From: Bordetella parapertussis
Lineage (GTDB): Bacteria; Pseudomonadota; Gammaproteobacteria; Burkholderiales; Burkholderiaceae_B
DNA length: 10,033 nt
Assembly (NCBI GenBank): GCA_945869355.1
Contig: CAMBPA010000021.1
Span: forward strand, 1-10,033
Reading direction: 5' to 3'
Part shown: positions 1 through 7,096 of the stretch, piece after piece
Layout: each line of letters opens with the position of its first letter
How positions within the stretch are numbered: position 1 is the first letter of the stretch
Notes under the pieces: generated by a model
What the model saw: the letters and a program-made list of their open reading frames with translations, nothing else
Told to the model about the DNA's origin: nothing
Database searches by the model: none
Program-made: the position numbers and the translations under genes

Positions 1-145
1 CAAAGAAATGGTTCTGCCAGGCGACAACGTTGCGATGACAGTCAAGCTGTTGGCTCCAATCGCCATGGAAGAAGGCCTGCGTTTTGCAATCCGCGAAGGT
101 GGCCGCACTGTGGGCGCCGGCGTCGTTGCTAAAATCCTGAAGTAA
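1..145 (+). CDS. tuf: Elongation factor Tu, C-terminal end (partial)
   Basis: This is the 3' end of the gene for EF-Tu, the GTPase that carries aminoacyl-tRNA to the ribosomal A site. Reading from base 2, 47 codons are visible before TAA at 143-145. They include the PGDNV segment and the closing [16 protein letters not shown], which are hallmarks of the EF-Tu domain 3 C-terminus. The GTPase domain and domain 2 lie outside the window. As in many proteobacteria, tuf closes the str operon (rpsL-rpsG-fusA-tuf) and directly precedes rpsJ. A perfect hairpin follows the stop codon. Burkholderiales often carry two near-identical tuf copies, so whether this is tufA or tufB cannot be told from this fragment. 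Confidence 0.98.
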   Translation, partial: KEMVLPGDNVAMTVKLLAPIAMEEGLRFAIREGGRTVGAGVVAKILK

Positions 146-151
146 TTAACC

Positions 152-190
152 AGGCCGCGAATTTAAACGTTCGCGGCCTTTCGTTCTTTT
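152..190 (+). terminator. Terminator-like hairpin between tuf and rpsJ
   Basis: A perfect 10-bp stem joins 152-161 (AGGCCGCGAA) and 170-179 (TTCGCGGCCT), with an 8-nt loop at 162-169. A T-rich but interrupted tail runs from 179 to 190. The shape is that of a Rho-independent terminator for the str operon. It begins 6 nt after the tuf stop and ends about 20 nt before the rpsJ start, so any transcript from tuf or upstream must pass it to reach rpsJ. The interrupted tail suggests it may be leaky or act as an attenuator. Confidence 0.75.
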
Positions 191-208
191 CGCTCTTTGA
201 GAATCGCC

Positions 209-520
209 ATGAAAAATCAAAAAATCCGTATCCGTCTGAAAGCGTTTGATTACAAACTTATCGATCAGTCGGCTGCTGAGATCGTTGATACGGCAAAGCG
301 CACTGGCGCCGTTGTACGCGGTCCGGTTCCACTGCCAACGCGCATTCGTCGTTACGACGTGTTGCGTTCACCACACGTGAACAAAACATCGCGCGACCAG
401 TTTGAGATCCGCACGCACCAGCGCCTGATGGACATCGTCGATCCAACCGATAAGACCGTAGACGCATTGATGCGTTTGGACTTGCCAGCTGGCGTAGACG
501 TCGAAATTGCGCTGCAGTAA
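209..520 (+). CDS. rpsJ: 30S ribosomal protein S10 (NusE)
   Basis: S10 is a protein of the 30S head and, as NusE, a subunit of transcription antitermination complexes with NusB and NusG. The 103-residue product matches the usual family length. It shows the conserved [14 protein letters not shown] start, the AKRTGA and GPVPLPTR segments, the SPHVNK loop, and the closing [17 protein letters not shown]. The ATG at 209 is preferred over an in-frame TTG at 197 because it gives the family-standard N-terminus ([11 protein letters not shown]). A weak GAGA ribosome site lies at 199-202. The gene is set apart from both neighbours: a hairpin separates it from tuf and 155 nt separate it from rplC. No convincing promoter of its own fits in the 63-nt gap upstream, so I infer read-through from the str operon. 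Confidence 0.98.
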   Translation: MKNQKIRIRLKAFDYKLIDQSAAEIVDTAKRTGAVVRGPVPLPTRIRRYDVLRSPHVNKTSRDQFEIRTHQRLMDIVDPTDKTVDALMRLDLPAGVDVEIALQ

Positions 521-540
521 TCAAAAAATAGTGCTAGAAT
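512..540 (+). promoter_or_regulatory. Candidate extended -10 promoter for the rplC operon
   Basis: An extended -10 element, TGCTAGAAT (532-540), has hexamer TAGAAT, which matches the sigma-70 consensus at five of six positions. A weak -35-like CTGCAG lies at 512-517, with exactly 17 bp between. The promoter would overlap the rpsJ stop and start transcription near 547, just at the first hairpin of the rplC leader. The -35 is poor, so recognition would rest on the TGn motif. This is read by eye and not supported by transcript data. Confidence 0.5.
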
Positions 541-546
541 GCAAGA

Positions 547-672
547 CTTGCCGAAATTTGGCAGGATAAAAAGATCATTTAAGGTCTTCGCAGTACATGA
601 GCACCCGAAAATTTCGGGTTTTATCAGCCCCGACCAATCGTAGTCGGGAATCGGGTTTTTACCCCGGAGAAT
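547..672 (+). promoter_or_regulatory. Structured leader between rpsJ and rplC
   Basis: This 126-nt untranslated stretch holds a row of hairpins. The first is 547-552 with 560-565 (6 bp, one G-U). The second is 571-576 with 583-588 (6 bp, one G-U). The third is 603-619, followed by TTTT. The fourth is 629-634 with 643-648 (6 bp). The fifth is 652-655 with 663-666, which reaches into the rplC ribosome site. Several CCCG and CGGG blocks can swap partners (for example 615-618 with 629-632), so alternative folds are possible. In E. coli the S10 operon leader lies upstream of rpsJ and is bound by L4. Here the only comparable space is upstream of rplC, next to the gene for L4. Control by L4 is inference. 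Confidence 0.5.
603..622 (+). terminator. Attenuator-like hairpin in the rplC leader
   Basis: ACCCGAAA (603-610) and TTTCGGGT (612-619) are inverted repeats around one central A, giving a GC-capped stem followed by TTTT at 619-622. Because the arms are nearly contiguous, the real stem must open an AT loop, leaving about five or six pairs. It is weaker than the terminators elsewhere in the window and sits about 50 nt before rplC, which suits a conditional attenuator better than a full stop. Confidence 0.4.
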
Positions 673-675
673 ATG

Positions 676-1365
676 ATGTCGAAATCGACACCCACGCCTG
701 CCGCACATCGGCTTGGGCTGGTTGGCCGTAAGGTCGGCATGACCCGTATTTTTACGGAAGATGGCGAGTCCATCCCCGTAACAGTATTGGACGTGTCGAA
801 CAACCGCGTCACCCAGGTAAAGTCGCTTGAGTCTGACGGCTACGCCGCCATTCAAGTTGCTTACGGCGCTCGTCGCGCTTCCCGTGTAGCCAAGCCGCAA
901 ACCGGTCATTACGCCAAAGCTGGTGTAGAAGCCGGTAGCATCCTCAAAGAATTCCGTCTCGATCCTGCTCGCGCAGCCGAATTCACGCCTGGTAGCGTGG
1001 TCGCTGTTGAAAGCGTTTTCGAAGCCGGCCAGCAAGTCGACGTAACCGGCACCACTATTGGTAAAGGCTTCGCCGGCACGATCAAGCGCCACCACTTCAA
1101 ATCACAACGCGCCTCACACGGTAACAGCCGTTCGCACCGCGTGCCTGGTTCGATTGGTCAGGCGCAAGATCCTGGTCGTATTTTCCCCGGTAAGCGCATG
1201 TCTGGCCACCTTGGCGACGACACCCGTACCGTGCAAAATCTTGATGTCGTCCGTGTTGACGCCGAACGTGGTCTGTTGCTGGTCAAGGGCGCTGTCCCTG
1301 GCTACGCAGGTGCAGACATCGTTGTGCGCCCGGCCATCAAGGCACCAGCCAAAAAAGGAGCCTAA
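676..1365 (+). CDS. rplC: 50S ribosomal protein L3
   Basis: L3 is one of the first proteins to bind 23S rRNA, and its long loop reaches the peptidyl transferase centre. The 229-residue product has the N-terminal [13 protein letters not shown] motif. Its central loop runs from about residue 141 to 178 and includes [10 protein letters not shown], where Gln162 corresponds to the glutamine methylated by PrmB in E. coli (Gln150). It then has [12 protein letters not shown]. Two adjacent ATGs are possible, at 673 and 676. I chose 676 because GGAG at 666-669 is then 6 nt away, against 3 nt for 673, and MSKSTPTP looks like the family start. It is the first gene of the tight S10 block. AAGGAG at its 3' end (1355-1360) serves rplD, 3 nt downstream. 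Confidence 0.97.
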   Translation: MSKSTPTPAAHRLGLVGRKVGMTRIFTEDGESIPVTVLDVSNNRVTQVKSLESDGYAAIQVAYGARRASRVAKPQTGHYAKAGVEAGSILKEFRLDPARAAEFTPGSVVAVESVFEAGQQVDVTGTTIGKGFAGTIKRHHFKSQRASHGNSRSHRVPGSIGQAQDPGRIFPGKRMSGHLGDDTRTVQNLDVVRVDAERGLLLVKGAVPGYAGADIVVRPAIKAPAKKGA

Positions 1366-1368
1366 TCG

Positions 1369-1989
1369 ATGGATATCAAGCTCCTGAACGACAAAGGTCA
1401 GTCTTCGGCAACATTTGCTGCGCCTGATACAGTTTTCGGTCGTGACTTTAATGAAGCGCTCGTGCACCAGATCGTGATCGCCTTCCAGGCGAATGCACGT
1501 TCCGGCAACCGCGCTCAAAAGACCCGCGCCGAAGTCCATCACTCGACGAAAAAGCCATTCCGTCAAAAAGGGACGGGCCGTGCTCGTGCTGGTATGACAT
1601 CCTCGCCCTTGTGGCGTGGGGGTGGTCGCGCATTTCCAAATTCGCCTGAAGAGAACTTCAGCCAAAAGGTCAACAAGAAAATGTATCGCGCCGGTTTACG
1701 CGCGATCCTTTCCCAGTTGGCTCGCGAAGACCGCATCTCGATCGTCGATGCCTTCACACTCGAGTCGCCCAAGACCAAGCTTGCTGCTGAAAAGCTCAAG
1801 ATCATGGGCCTAGAGTCAGTACTGATCATCACCGACTCCGTCGATGAAAATCTCTACCTTGCTACCCGCAACTTGCCACATGTTGCCGTAGTCGAACCGC
1901 GCAACGCCGATCCGCTCTCGCTGATTCATTACAAAAAAGTCGTGATCACAAAGTCGGCCATCGCTCAACTCGAGGAGATGCTGGCATGA
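1369..1989 (+). CDS. rplD: 50S ribosomal protein L4
   Basis: L4 binds 23S rRNA domain I early in assembly and sends a loop into the peptide exit tunnel. In E. coli it also represses the S10 operon at both transcription and translation. The 206 residues include the tunnel loop at about 45-95, with [10 protein letters not shown] and [13 protein letters not shown], followed by a globular RNA-binding C-terminal half. The ATG at 1369 has AAGGAG 8 nt upstream, inside the end of rplC. Its TGA (1987-1989) overlaps the rplW start in an ATGA arrangement, indicating translational coupling. Whether L4 controls this operon through the leader at 547-672 is an inference from the E. coli system. Confidence 0.98.
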   Translation: MDIKLLNDKGQSSATFAAPDTVFGRDFNEALVHQIVIAFQANARSGNRAQKTRAEVHHSTKKPFRQKGTGRARAGMTSSPLWRGGGRAFPNSPEENFSQKVNKKMYRAGLRAILSQLAREDRISIVDAFTLESPKTKLAAEKLKIMGLESVLIITDSVDENLYLATRNLPHVAVVEPRNADPLSLIHYKKVVITKSAIAQLEEMLA

Positions 1990-2282
1990 ACGATCATCGT
2001 CTAATGCAAATCATCTTGGCACCAATCGTGACTGAAAAAGCTACGTTTGTTGCAGAGAAAAGCAATCAGGTTGCTTTCCGTGTTGTTGCAGATGCAACGA
2101 AGCCTGAGATCAAAGCCGCTGTTGAACTGCTCTTCAAAGTGCAGGTTGAATCGGTCCAGGTTTTGAATCGCAAGGGCAAGGTTAAGCGTTTCGGCCGTTT
2201 CACTGGCCACCGTCGTAACGAGCGCAAGGCATATGTCTCACTCAAAGACGGTCAAGAAATCAATTTGGCGGAGGTCAACTAA
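1986..2282 (+). CDS. rplW: 50S ribosomal protein L23
   Basis: L23 sits at the tunnel exit and is the docking point for trigger factor and SRP. The 98-residue product carries PIVTEKAT near the N-terminus, where Glu17 aligns with the E. coli trigger-factor contact Glu18. It also has [10 protein letters not shown] and the KGKVKRFGR loop typical of the family. The start overlaps the rplD stop by 4 nt, and no independent strong ribosome site is needed if translation is coupled. GGAGG at 2270-2274, within its last codons, is the ribosome site of rplB, which begins at the very next base after this gene's TAA. Confidence 0.98.
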   Translation: MNDHRLMQIILAPIVTEKATFVAEKSNQVAFRVVADATKPEIKAAVELLFKVQVESVQVLNRKGKVKRFGRFTGHRRNERKAYVSLKDGQEINLAEVN

Positions 2283-3110
2283 ATGGCTCTCTTAAAAGTT
2301 AAGCCAACCTCGCCCGGTCGTCGCGGCATGCTCAAGGTGGTTACCCCCACCCTGCATAAAGGCGCGCCCGTTGCCTCGTTGCTCGAAAAGAAAATCCGTG
2401 GGTCTGGCCGTAATAACAACGGTCACATCACAATCCGCCACCGTGGTGGTGGTCATAAGCAGCACTATCGCCTTGTAGACTTCCGTCGTAATAAAGACGG
2501 CATTCCAGCAAAGGTTGAGCGTCTTGAATATGACCCTAACCGCACTGCACACTTAGCATTGCTCTGTTATGCAGACGGTGAGCGCCGTTACATCATCGCT
2601 CCTCGCGGTCTTGAAGTAGGCACAACGCTGGTGTCGGGTATCGAAGCCCCCATCCGCGCAGGTAACACGTTGCCTATTCGCAATATTCCGGTGGGTACGA
2701 CTATTCACTGCATCGAGATGCTGCCTGGTAAGGGCGCACAGATGGCACGTTCGGCAGGCGCTTCGGCAGTCTTGCTCGCTCGTGAAGGCACCTACGCGCA
2801 GGTTCGCCTGCGCTCTGGAGAGGTTCGTCGCGTACACATTGAGTGCCGCGCAACGATCGGTGAAGTCGGCAACGAAGAACACAGCCTGCGTCAAATCGGT
2901 AAAGCCGGTGCGGTACGTTGGCGCGGTATTCGTCCCACGGTGCGTGGTGTGGCAATGAACCCGGTAGATCACCCACACGGTGGTGGTGAAGGTCGTACCG
3001 GCGAAGGCGGCGAGCCACGCAGTCCATGGGGTACCCCAGCTAAGGGTTACAAGACCCGTAGCAACAAGCGGACGGACAATATGATCGTCCAACGCCGCAA
3101 GCGTAAATAA
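2283..3110 (+). CDS. rplB: 50S ribosomal protein L2
   Basis: L2 is a large primary 23S rRNA-binding protein needed for subunit association and for peptidyl transferase activity. The 275 residues (273 in E. coli) contain the [17 protein letters not shown] region at about 44-60. The RNA-binding core spans about 60-200, and [14 protein letters not shown] covers 225-238. In that motif His230 corresponds to the conserved histidine near residue 229 of E. coli L2. A basic tail ends in RRKRK. The ATG directly abuts the rplW stop and has GGAGG 8 nt upstream. No frameshift or odd residue is visible, and rpsS follows after 11 nt. Confidence 0.99.
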   Translation: MALLKVKPTSPGRRGMLKVVTPTLHKGAPVASLLEKKIRGSGRNNNGHITIRHRGGGHKQHYRLVDFRRNKDGIPAKVERLEYDPNRTAHLALLCYADGERRYIIAPRGLEVGTTLVSGIEAPIRAGNTLPIRNIPVGTTIHCIEMLPGKGAQMARSAGASAVLLAREGTYAQVRLRSGEVRRVHIECRATIGEVGNEEHSLRQIGKAGAVRWRGIRPTVRGVAMNPVDHPHGGGEGRTGEGGEPRSPWGTPAKGYKTRSNKRTDNMIVQRRKRK

Positions 3111-3121
3111 GAGGGCGAATC

Positions 3122-3397
3122 ATGTCACGTTCAGTCAAGAAAGGCCCATTCGTCGACGCACACTTGGCCAAAAAGGTCGAGGTTGCTGTCGCTGAAAAAG
3201 GTAAAAAACCGATCAAAACCTGGTCGCGTCGTTCAACAATCCTTCCCGAATTTATCGGGTTGACGATTGCTGTTCATAACGGTCGTCAGCACGTTCCCGT
3301 GTATATCAACGAGAACATGGTCGGCCATAAACTCGGCGAGTTTGCGCTGACCCGTACGTTTAAGGGTCATGCTGCAGACAAAAAGGCCAAGAGGTAA
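3122..3397 (+). CDS. rpsS: 30S ribosomal protein S19
   Basis: S19 is a head protein of the 30S subunit that pairs with S13 near the A and P sites and at bridge B1. The 91-residue product starts with [12 protein letters not shown], carries [22 protein letters not shown] in its body, and ends with [17 protein letters not shown], all diagnostic of S19. GAGG at 3111-3114 is 7 nt before the ATG. Its 3' end includes GAGG (3391-3394), which is the ribosome site of rplV. It is 11 nt from rplB and 3 nt from rplV, consistent with one transcript. Confidence 0.99.
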   Translation: MSRSVKKGPFVDAHLAKKVEVAVAEKGKKPIKTWSRRSTILPEFIGLTIAVHNGRQHVPVYINENMVGHKLGEFALTRTFKGHAADKKAKR

Positions 3398-3400
3398 GAA

Positions 3401-3730
3401 ATGGAAACCACAGCCATTATCCGTGGGGTGCACATCTCTGCGCAAAAGACCCGAATCGTTGCGGACTTAATCCGTGGCAAGTCGGTTGCACAGGCATTAA
3501 ACATCCTGACCTTCACTAACAAGAAGGCCGCAGGCATCCTCAAGAAGGCCGTTGAATCGGCCATCGCGAACGCCGAACACAACGACGGTGCAGATATCGA
3601 CGAACTCAAAGTCACCACGATTTTTGTGGACAAGGCAGAGTCGATGAAGCGCTTCTCCGCACGAGCCAAAGGGCGCGGCAACCAGATTGAAAAGCAGACC
3701 TGCCACATTACTGTGAAGGTCGGAGCCTAA
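3401..3730 (+). CDS. rplV: 50S ribosomal protein L22
   Basis: L22 contacts all six 23S rRNA domains, and its beta hairpin lines the exit tunnel beside L4. Changes there give macrolide resistance in other bacteria. The 109 residues include [14 protein letters not shown] near the start and the helical [21 protein letters not shown]. The hairpin follows at roughly 80-100 ([15 protein letters not shown]), and CHITVKVG closes the protein. No deletion or duplication is evident in the tunnel hairpin by eye. GAGG lies 6 nt before the ATG, and rpsC starts 9 nt after the stop. Confidence 0.98.
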   Translation: METTAIIRGVHISAQKTRIVADLIRGKSVAQALNILTFTNKKAAGILKKAVESAIANAEHNDGADIDELKVTTIFVDKAESMKRFSARAKGRGNQIEKQTCHITVKVGA

Positions 3731-3739
3731 GGAGTCACG

Positions 3740-4540
3740 ATGGGTCAGAAAATACACCCGATTGGGTTTCGCCTTGCGGTCACACGTAACTGGGGCTCAA
3801 AGTGGTATGCAGACGGCAAAGATTTCGGCGGCATGCTTGCCTCTGATATTCGCGTACGTGAATACCTCAAAAAGAAACTGAAGCAAGCGTCAGTTGGCCG
3901 CGTGGTCATCGAGCGCCCCGCTAAAAACGCACGGATTACGATTTACTCGGCTCGCCCAGGAATCGTGATCGGTAAGCGTGGCGAGGACATCGAAGGCCTC
4001 AAGGCAGACTTGCAGCGTTTGATGGGCGTGCCAGTGCACGTCAACATCGAAGAAGTTCGCAAGCCTGAAATCGACGCCCAATTGATTGCTGATTCGATCT
4101 CGCAACAGCTCGAAAAGCGGATCATGTTCCGCCGCGCCATGAAGCGTGCCATGCAAAACGCCATGCGTCTCGGTGCCCAAGGCATCAAGATCATGAGTGC
4201 TGGCCGCCTAAATGGTATTGAGATTGCTCGTACAGAATGGTATCGCGAAGGCCGTGTGCCACTGCATACGCTGCGTGCGAATATCGATTACGGTACCTCT
4301 GAAGCTCACACGACATATGGCGTGATTGGCATCAAGGTTTGGGTATACAAAGGCGATATGTTGGCTAACGGCGAATTGCCTGTTGAAACCGCCGCCCCTC
4401 GCGAAGAAGAGCGTCGTCCGCGTCGCGCACCACGTGCTGACAAGCCCGAAGGTGCACGTCCGGCCGGAGCCCGTCCCGCAGGACGTGGTCGCGCACCGCG
4501 CAAGGCTGATGCCGCTGCGCCTGCGCCTGAAGGAGAATAA
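3740..4540 (+). CDS. rpsC: 30S ribosomal protein S3 with long basic C-terminal tail
   Basis: S3 forms part of the mRNA entry channel of the 30S head and contributes to mRNA unwinding. The 266 residues begin [13 protein letters not shown] type II KH domain follows with the GKRG loop at 78-81. A basic helix at 131-142 ([12 protein letters not shown]) holds the Arg/Arg/Lys positions that act as helicase residues in E. coli S3. The family core ends near residue 212. Residues from about 218 to 266 form a low-complexity Arg/Pro/Ala/Glu tail with a GARPA repeat (238-247). E. coli S3 is 233 residues, so the tail is about 33 longer, a length I recall as common in Burkholderiales. AAGGAG is 5 nt upstream of the ATG. 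Confidence 0.98.
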   Translation: MGQKIHPIGFRLAVTRNWGSKWYADGKDFGGMLASDIRVREYLKKKLKQASVGRVVIERPAKNARITIYSARPGIVIGKRGEDIEGLKADLQRLMGVPVHVNIEEVRKPEIDAQLIADSISQQLEKRIMFRRAMKRAMQNAMRLGAQGIKIMSAGRLNGIEIARTEWYREGRVPLHTLRANIDYGTSEAHTTYGVIGIKVWVYKGDMLANGELPVETAAPREEERRPRRAPRADKPEGARPAGARPAGRGRAPRKADAAAPAPEGE

Positions 4541-4542
4541 GC

Positions 4543-4959
4543 ATGCTGCAACCAGCACGCAGGAAATATCGCAAAGAGCAGAAAGGCCGTAATACCGGCT
4601 TGGCTACGCGTGGCGCTAACGTTTCGTTCGGTGAGTATGGTCTTAAGGCAACCGGCCGCGGCCGCCTGACCGCTCGTCAAATCGAATCAGCCCGTCGCGC
4701 CATTAACCGTCACATTAAACGTGGTGGTCGTATCTGGATTCGTATCTTCCCTGACAAGCCAATTTCACAAAAGCCTGCGGAAGTGCGGATGGGTAACGGT
4801 AAAGGTAACCCGGAATACTGGGTTGCTGAAATTCAGCCCGGCAAAGTGCTGTACGAAATGGAAGGTGTGAGTGAAGAAATCGCGCGCGAGGCGTTCCGCC
4901 TGGCCGCTGCGAAATTGCCGATCTCGACCACGTTCGTCGCGCGTCACATCGGAGCTTAA
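4543..4959 (+). CDS. rplP: 50S ribosomal protein L16
   Basis: L16 sits near the A-site tRNA elbow and is a late-assembling protein needed for a mature 50S subunit. The 138 residues show [17 protein letters not shown] at the start, the [17 protein letters not shown] helix, and [11 protein letters not shown]. They also contain [14 protein letters not shown], in which Arg82 aligns with the arginine hydroxylated in E. coli L16 (Arg81). It starts just 2 nt after rpsC, with AAGGAG at 4530-4535. The length and termini match the family, and nothing is odd. Confidence 0.99.
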   Translation: MLQPARRKYRKEQKGRNTGLATRGANVSFGEYGLKATGRGRLTARQIESARRAINRHIKRGGRIWIRIFPDKPISQKPAEVRMGNGKGNPEYWVAEIQPGKVLYEMEGVSEEIAREAFRLAAAKLPISTTFVARHIGA

Positions 4960-4968
4960 GGAAACGAT

Positions 4969-5160
4969 ATGAAAGCAAGCGAACTTCGTACAAAATCTGC
5001 TGCAGAACTCGGACAAGAACTTGAGAGCCTCTTGAAGGCGCAATTCGGTCTGCGTATGCAGCGCGCAACCCAACAGCTCACCAACCACACTCAAATTGGT
5101 AAAGTACGTCGCGACATCGCACGCGTACGCACCTTGATGACTGAGAAGGCGGGGAAATAA
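4969..5160 (+). CDS. rpmC: 50S ribosomal protein L29
   Basis: L29 is a small two-helix protein at the tunnel exit next to L23, contributing to the docking surface for nascent-chain factors. The 63-residue product has the family start [14 protein letters not shown], the [14 protein letters not shown] segment linking the helices, and [15 protein letters not shown] at the end. The ribosome site TAAGGA (4957-4962) overlaps the rplP stop. The start of rpsQ follows 1 nt after its own stop. Confidence 0.98.
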   Translation: MKASELRTKSAAELGQELESLLKAQFGLRMQRATQQLTNHTQIGKVRRDIARVRTLMTEKAGK

Positions 5161-5161
5161 T

Positions 5162-5440
5162 ATGACCACAGCTCAAACCACAAAACCAAAGCGTCAACGT
5201 ACGCTGGTTGGTAAAGTCGTCAGCAACAAGATGGAAAAAACCATTGTCGTGCTGGTCGAGCGTCGCGTTAAGCACCCAGTGCTTGGCAAGATCATCATGC
5301 GCTCTGCTAAATACAAGGCGCATGACGAAACCAATCAGTTCAACGAAGGCGATACCGTTGAGATTGCTGAAGGCCGTCCAATTTCGCGTTCCAAATCCTG
5401 GACCGCAACGAAGTTGATCGAAGCCGCACGCGTGATCTAA
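5162..5440 (+). CDS. rpsQ: 30S ribosomal protein S17
   Basis: S17 is an OB-fold protein that binds 16S rRNA helices 7 and 11 early in 30S assembly. The 92 residues include [20 protein letters not shown], the [19 protein letters not shown] loop, and [18 protein letters not shown], the family signature. An N-terminal extension of a few residues (TTAQTTKPK) precedes the fold. GGGG at 5151-5154 is 7 nt upstream. It is the last gene of the S10 cluster, and its stop is followed at once by two hairpins. In most bacteria rplN comes next on the same strand. Here an opposite-strand gene intervenes. Confidence 0.98.
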   Translation: MTTAQTTKPKRQRTLVGKVVSNKMEKTIVVLVERRVKHPVLGKIIMRSAKYKAHDETNQFNEGDTVEIAEGRPISRSKSWTATKLIEAARVI

Positions 5441-5443
5441 ACG

Positions 5444-5467
5444 CGTTTGCGCGAAGCTGCGCAAACG
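5444..5467 (+). other. Perfect hairpin after rpsQ without T-tail
   Basis: CGTTTGCGC (5444-5452) pairs with GCGCAAACG (5459-5467) in a 9-bp GC-rich stem around a 6-nt loop. It starts 3 nt after the rpsQ stop. No run of T follows, so it is unlikely to terminate alone. A role in protecting the 3' end of the S10 transcript, or in pausing before the next hairpin, would fit. Confidence 0.6.
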
Positions 5468-5488
5468 ACGGTTGCTGTTAGAGTAAAC

Positions 5489-5520
5489 AAAAACGCGACG
5501 AGTAAAATCGTCGCGTTTTT
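5489..5520. terminator. Strong bidirectional terminator between rpsQ and the aldehyde dehydrogenase
   Basis: A perfect 13-bp inverted repeat joins 5489-5501 (AAAAACGCGACGA) and 5508-5520 (TCGTCGCGTTTTT), with a 6-nt loop. Five T end the plus-strand arm, and a matching five A start it, so the same element has a T-tail when read from the minus strand. It lies 48 nt after rpsQ and 61 nt after the stop of the convergent aldehyde dehydrogenase. One element can therefore end both transcripts. Confidence 0.88.
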
Positions 5521-5581
5521 GCTTTTACAGCCTGCGTGCAGAGCGACGGAGTTGCCGTATGCCCTGCGCGCGATCGACTAC

Positions 5582-7009
5582 TTAGATATGCGTCACAAAC
5601 TTTGTGACAAGATATCCGTCAAACGTTTCTGCACCACCCTCACTGCCAATGCCGCTATCCTTAATGCCACCGAAAGGTGTTTCAGGTAGCGCACTACCAA
5701 AGTGATTGATGTTGACCATGCCGGCCTCAATCGAGTTAGATACCTTGGTTGCCGTCTGTAACGAATTTGTGAACACATAGCTCGACAAGCCAAAGGGCAG
5801 GCTATTCGCTCGTGCGATCACTTCGTCGATATCGTTAAACGGCACAACAGGCGCGATGGGACCAAAGGGCTCTTCATTCATCACTAGGGCATCGTCTTTC
5901 AGCCCAGTGATGACGGTTGGTGGAAAGAAAAAACCTTTGCCCGATGGCGCATCGCCACCGATTTCGATTTTCGCGCCGCGCTTGCGCGCGTCTTCGACGA
6001 AGCGCGCAATGGCAGGCACACGACGCTCGTGTGCAAGCGGACCCATTTCAACGCCATCGTCCAAGCCATTGCCCACTTTGATGTTTTTGAGAACATCGGT
6101 GAACTTCGCTAGAAACTTGTCGTAGGCTTTCTTCTGAACATAGAAGCGCGTGGGTGATACGCAAACTTGACCCGCGTTGCGAATCTTGAACTTCGCCAAC
6201 ATCGTCGCGGCGCGATCGATATCAGCATCGTCGAACACCAGTACCGGAGAATGCCCACCCAACTCCATCGTGACGCGCTTCATGTGCGCACCAGCGAGCG
6301 CGGCAAGCTGCTTGCCAACAGGCACCGAGCCAGTGAAAGAAACCTTGCGCGAAATGGGGGAGCGGATCAAATAGTCTGATACTTTGGCGGGTTCACCCCA
6401 GACCAAGTTCAACACTCCTGGTGGGAGCCCGGCGTCGTGAAACATCTGAGCAATCGCCATCACCGCGCTGGGTGAGTCTTCGGGTCCTTTCAGGATAATG
6501 GTGCAGCCCGAACCAACGGCCGCGCAAATCTTACGAATGGCTTGGTTATACGGGAAGTTCCAAGGGGTGAACGCGACACACACGCCGATGGGCTCCTTGA
6601 GGACGAGCTGACGCACGTCTGAGCTGCGGGGCAGCACGACGCGACCATAAATGCGGCGACACTCCTCGGCGTGCCAGTCACAGTGGTCTGCACAGCCAAC
6701 GACCTCGCCGAGAGCCTCTGCCAAGGGTTTTCCCTGATCAAGCGTCATATTCCGGGCGATTTCCTTTGAGCGGTCCCGCGTCAGCTGGCCAACCTTACGC
6801 AGGATGGCCGAACGATCCATTGGGGACGACTTTTTCCAGGTTGTGAACGCCTTTTCGGCAGCCTGGAGCGCCATATCCAGATCGGCATTGGAGGCGTGGG
6901 GTAGCTGGCCCAGCACATCTTGCGTGGCTGGGTTGATTACGTCCTGAGTCTTGCGGCCTTCGCCAGAGATAAATTGGCCGTTGATGTAAAGCGATAGTTT
7001 TTCGTACAT
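5582..7009 (-). CDS. NAD-type aldehyde dehydrogenase, succinate-semialdehyde dehydrogenase-like
   Basis: This complete 475-residue enzyme of the aldehyde dehydrogenase superfamily oxidises an aldehyde to its acid with NAD(P)+ and is probably cytosolic. Visible sites are Asn151 in TPWNFP, Lys174 in ILKGPEDSP, and the FTGSVPVG nucleotide loop (225-232). The general base is Glu249 in MELGG, the catalytic Cys283 is in NAGQVC, and Glu380 is in EEPFGP. Glu177 sits where NAD-preferring members carry Glu, so NAD+ use is inferred. The KGPE form instead of the common KP(A/S)E marks a subfamily I recall from betaproteobacteria annotated as succinate-semialdehyde dehydrogenase. The true substrate is unknown. 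The start at 7009 gives the family-like [16 protein letters not shown], with weak GGGA 9 nt upstream. An in-frame start at 7141 would add 44 unrelated residues and is rejected. The gene opposes both ribosomal clusters. Confidence 0.93.
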   Translation of the reverse strand: MYEKLSLYINGQFISGEGRKTQDVINPATQDVLGQLPHASNADLDMALQAAEKAFTTWKKSSPMDRSAILRKVGQLTRDRSKEIARNMTLDQGKPLAEALGEVVGCADHCDWHAEECRRIYGRVVLPRSSDVRQLVLKEPIGVCVAFTPWNFPYNQAIRKICAAVGSGCTIILKGPEDSPSAVMAIAQMFHDAGLPPGVLNLVWGEPAKVSDYLIRSPISRKVSFTGSVPVGKQLAALAGAHMKRVTMELGGHSPVLVFDDADIDRAATMLAKFKIRNAGQVCVSPTRFYVQKKAYDKFLAKFTDVLKNIKVGNGLDDGVEMGPLAHERRVPAIARFVEDARKRGAKIEIGGDAPSGKGFFFPPTVITGLKDDALVMNEEPFGPIAPVVPFNDIDEVIARANSLPFGLSSYVFTNSLQTATKVSNSIEAGMVNINHFGSALPETPFGGIKDSGIGSEGGAETFDGYLVTKFVTHI

Positions 7010-7044
7010 AAAGTTAGATCCCAATGGTTGCTTCCAATGTTGGT

Positions 7045-7075
7045 AATATGACACAACTTCGATAGACTTGCACAA
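7045..7075 (-). promoter_or_regulatory. Possible promoter of the aldehyde dehydrogenase
   Basis: Read on the minus strand, TTGTGC (7075 to 7070) is a partial -35 and CATATT (7050 to 7045) a partial -10. The 19-bp spacing is longer than ideal. A start near 7038 would leave a leader of about 30 nt before the ATG. The -35 overlaps that of the divergent spc promoter (7068-7073), so the two could compete for RNA polymerase. The elements are weak and this is tentative. Confidence 0.25.
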
Positions 7076-7096
7076 AAAAAAATATCGGGATATACT
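7068..7096 (+). promoter_or_regulatory. spc operon promoter
   Basis: TTGCAC (7068-7073) is a -35 with the conserved TTG, and TATACT (7091-7096) is a -10 matching consensus at five of six positions. The spacing is exactly 17 bp, and the spacer opens with a run of A. It is the best sigma-70-type promoter in the window. It points to rplN, with an expected start near 7103 and a leader of about 195 nt. It lies between the aldehyde dehydrogenase start (7009) and rplN (7298), so the spc cluster does not depend on read-through from rpsQ. Confidence 0.75.

Noticed and set aside
127..135. Extended -10-like TGCTAAAAT inside the end of tuf as an rpsJ promoter
   Set aside because: The sequence encodes the conserved Val-Ala-Lys-Ile of EF-Tu and has no -35. 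A start near 142 would still lie upstream of the 152-179 hairpin, so it would not solve the read-through question.
673..675. ATG at 673 as the rplC start
   Set aside because: It leaves only 3 nt from GGAG, whereas the next codon, also ATG, has a 6-nt spacer and the family-like MSKSTPTP start. The difference is one residue, so the choice is not firm.
352..1095. Long open frame on the minus strand across rpsJ, the gap and rplC
   Set aside because: It is antisense to two certain ribosomal genes, its product resembles no family I know, and other minus-strand frames of this kind mirror the codon bias of the plus-strand genes. It is treated as a shadow.
5521..5581. Possible small gene or element between the terminator and the dehydrogenase stop
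   Set aside because: Only about 60 nt, with no start plus ribosome site and no repeat or hairpin beyond a 4-bp stem. Nothing supportable.
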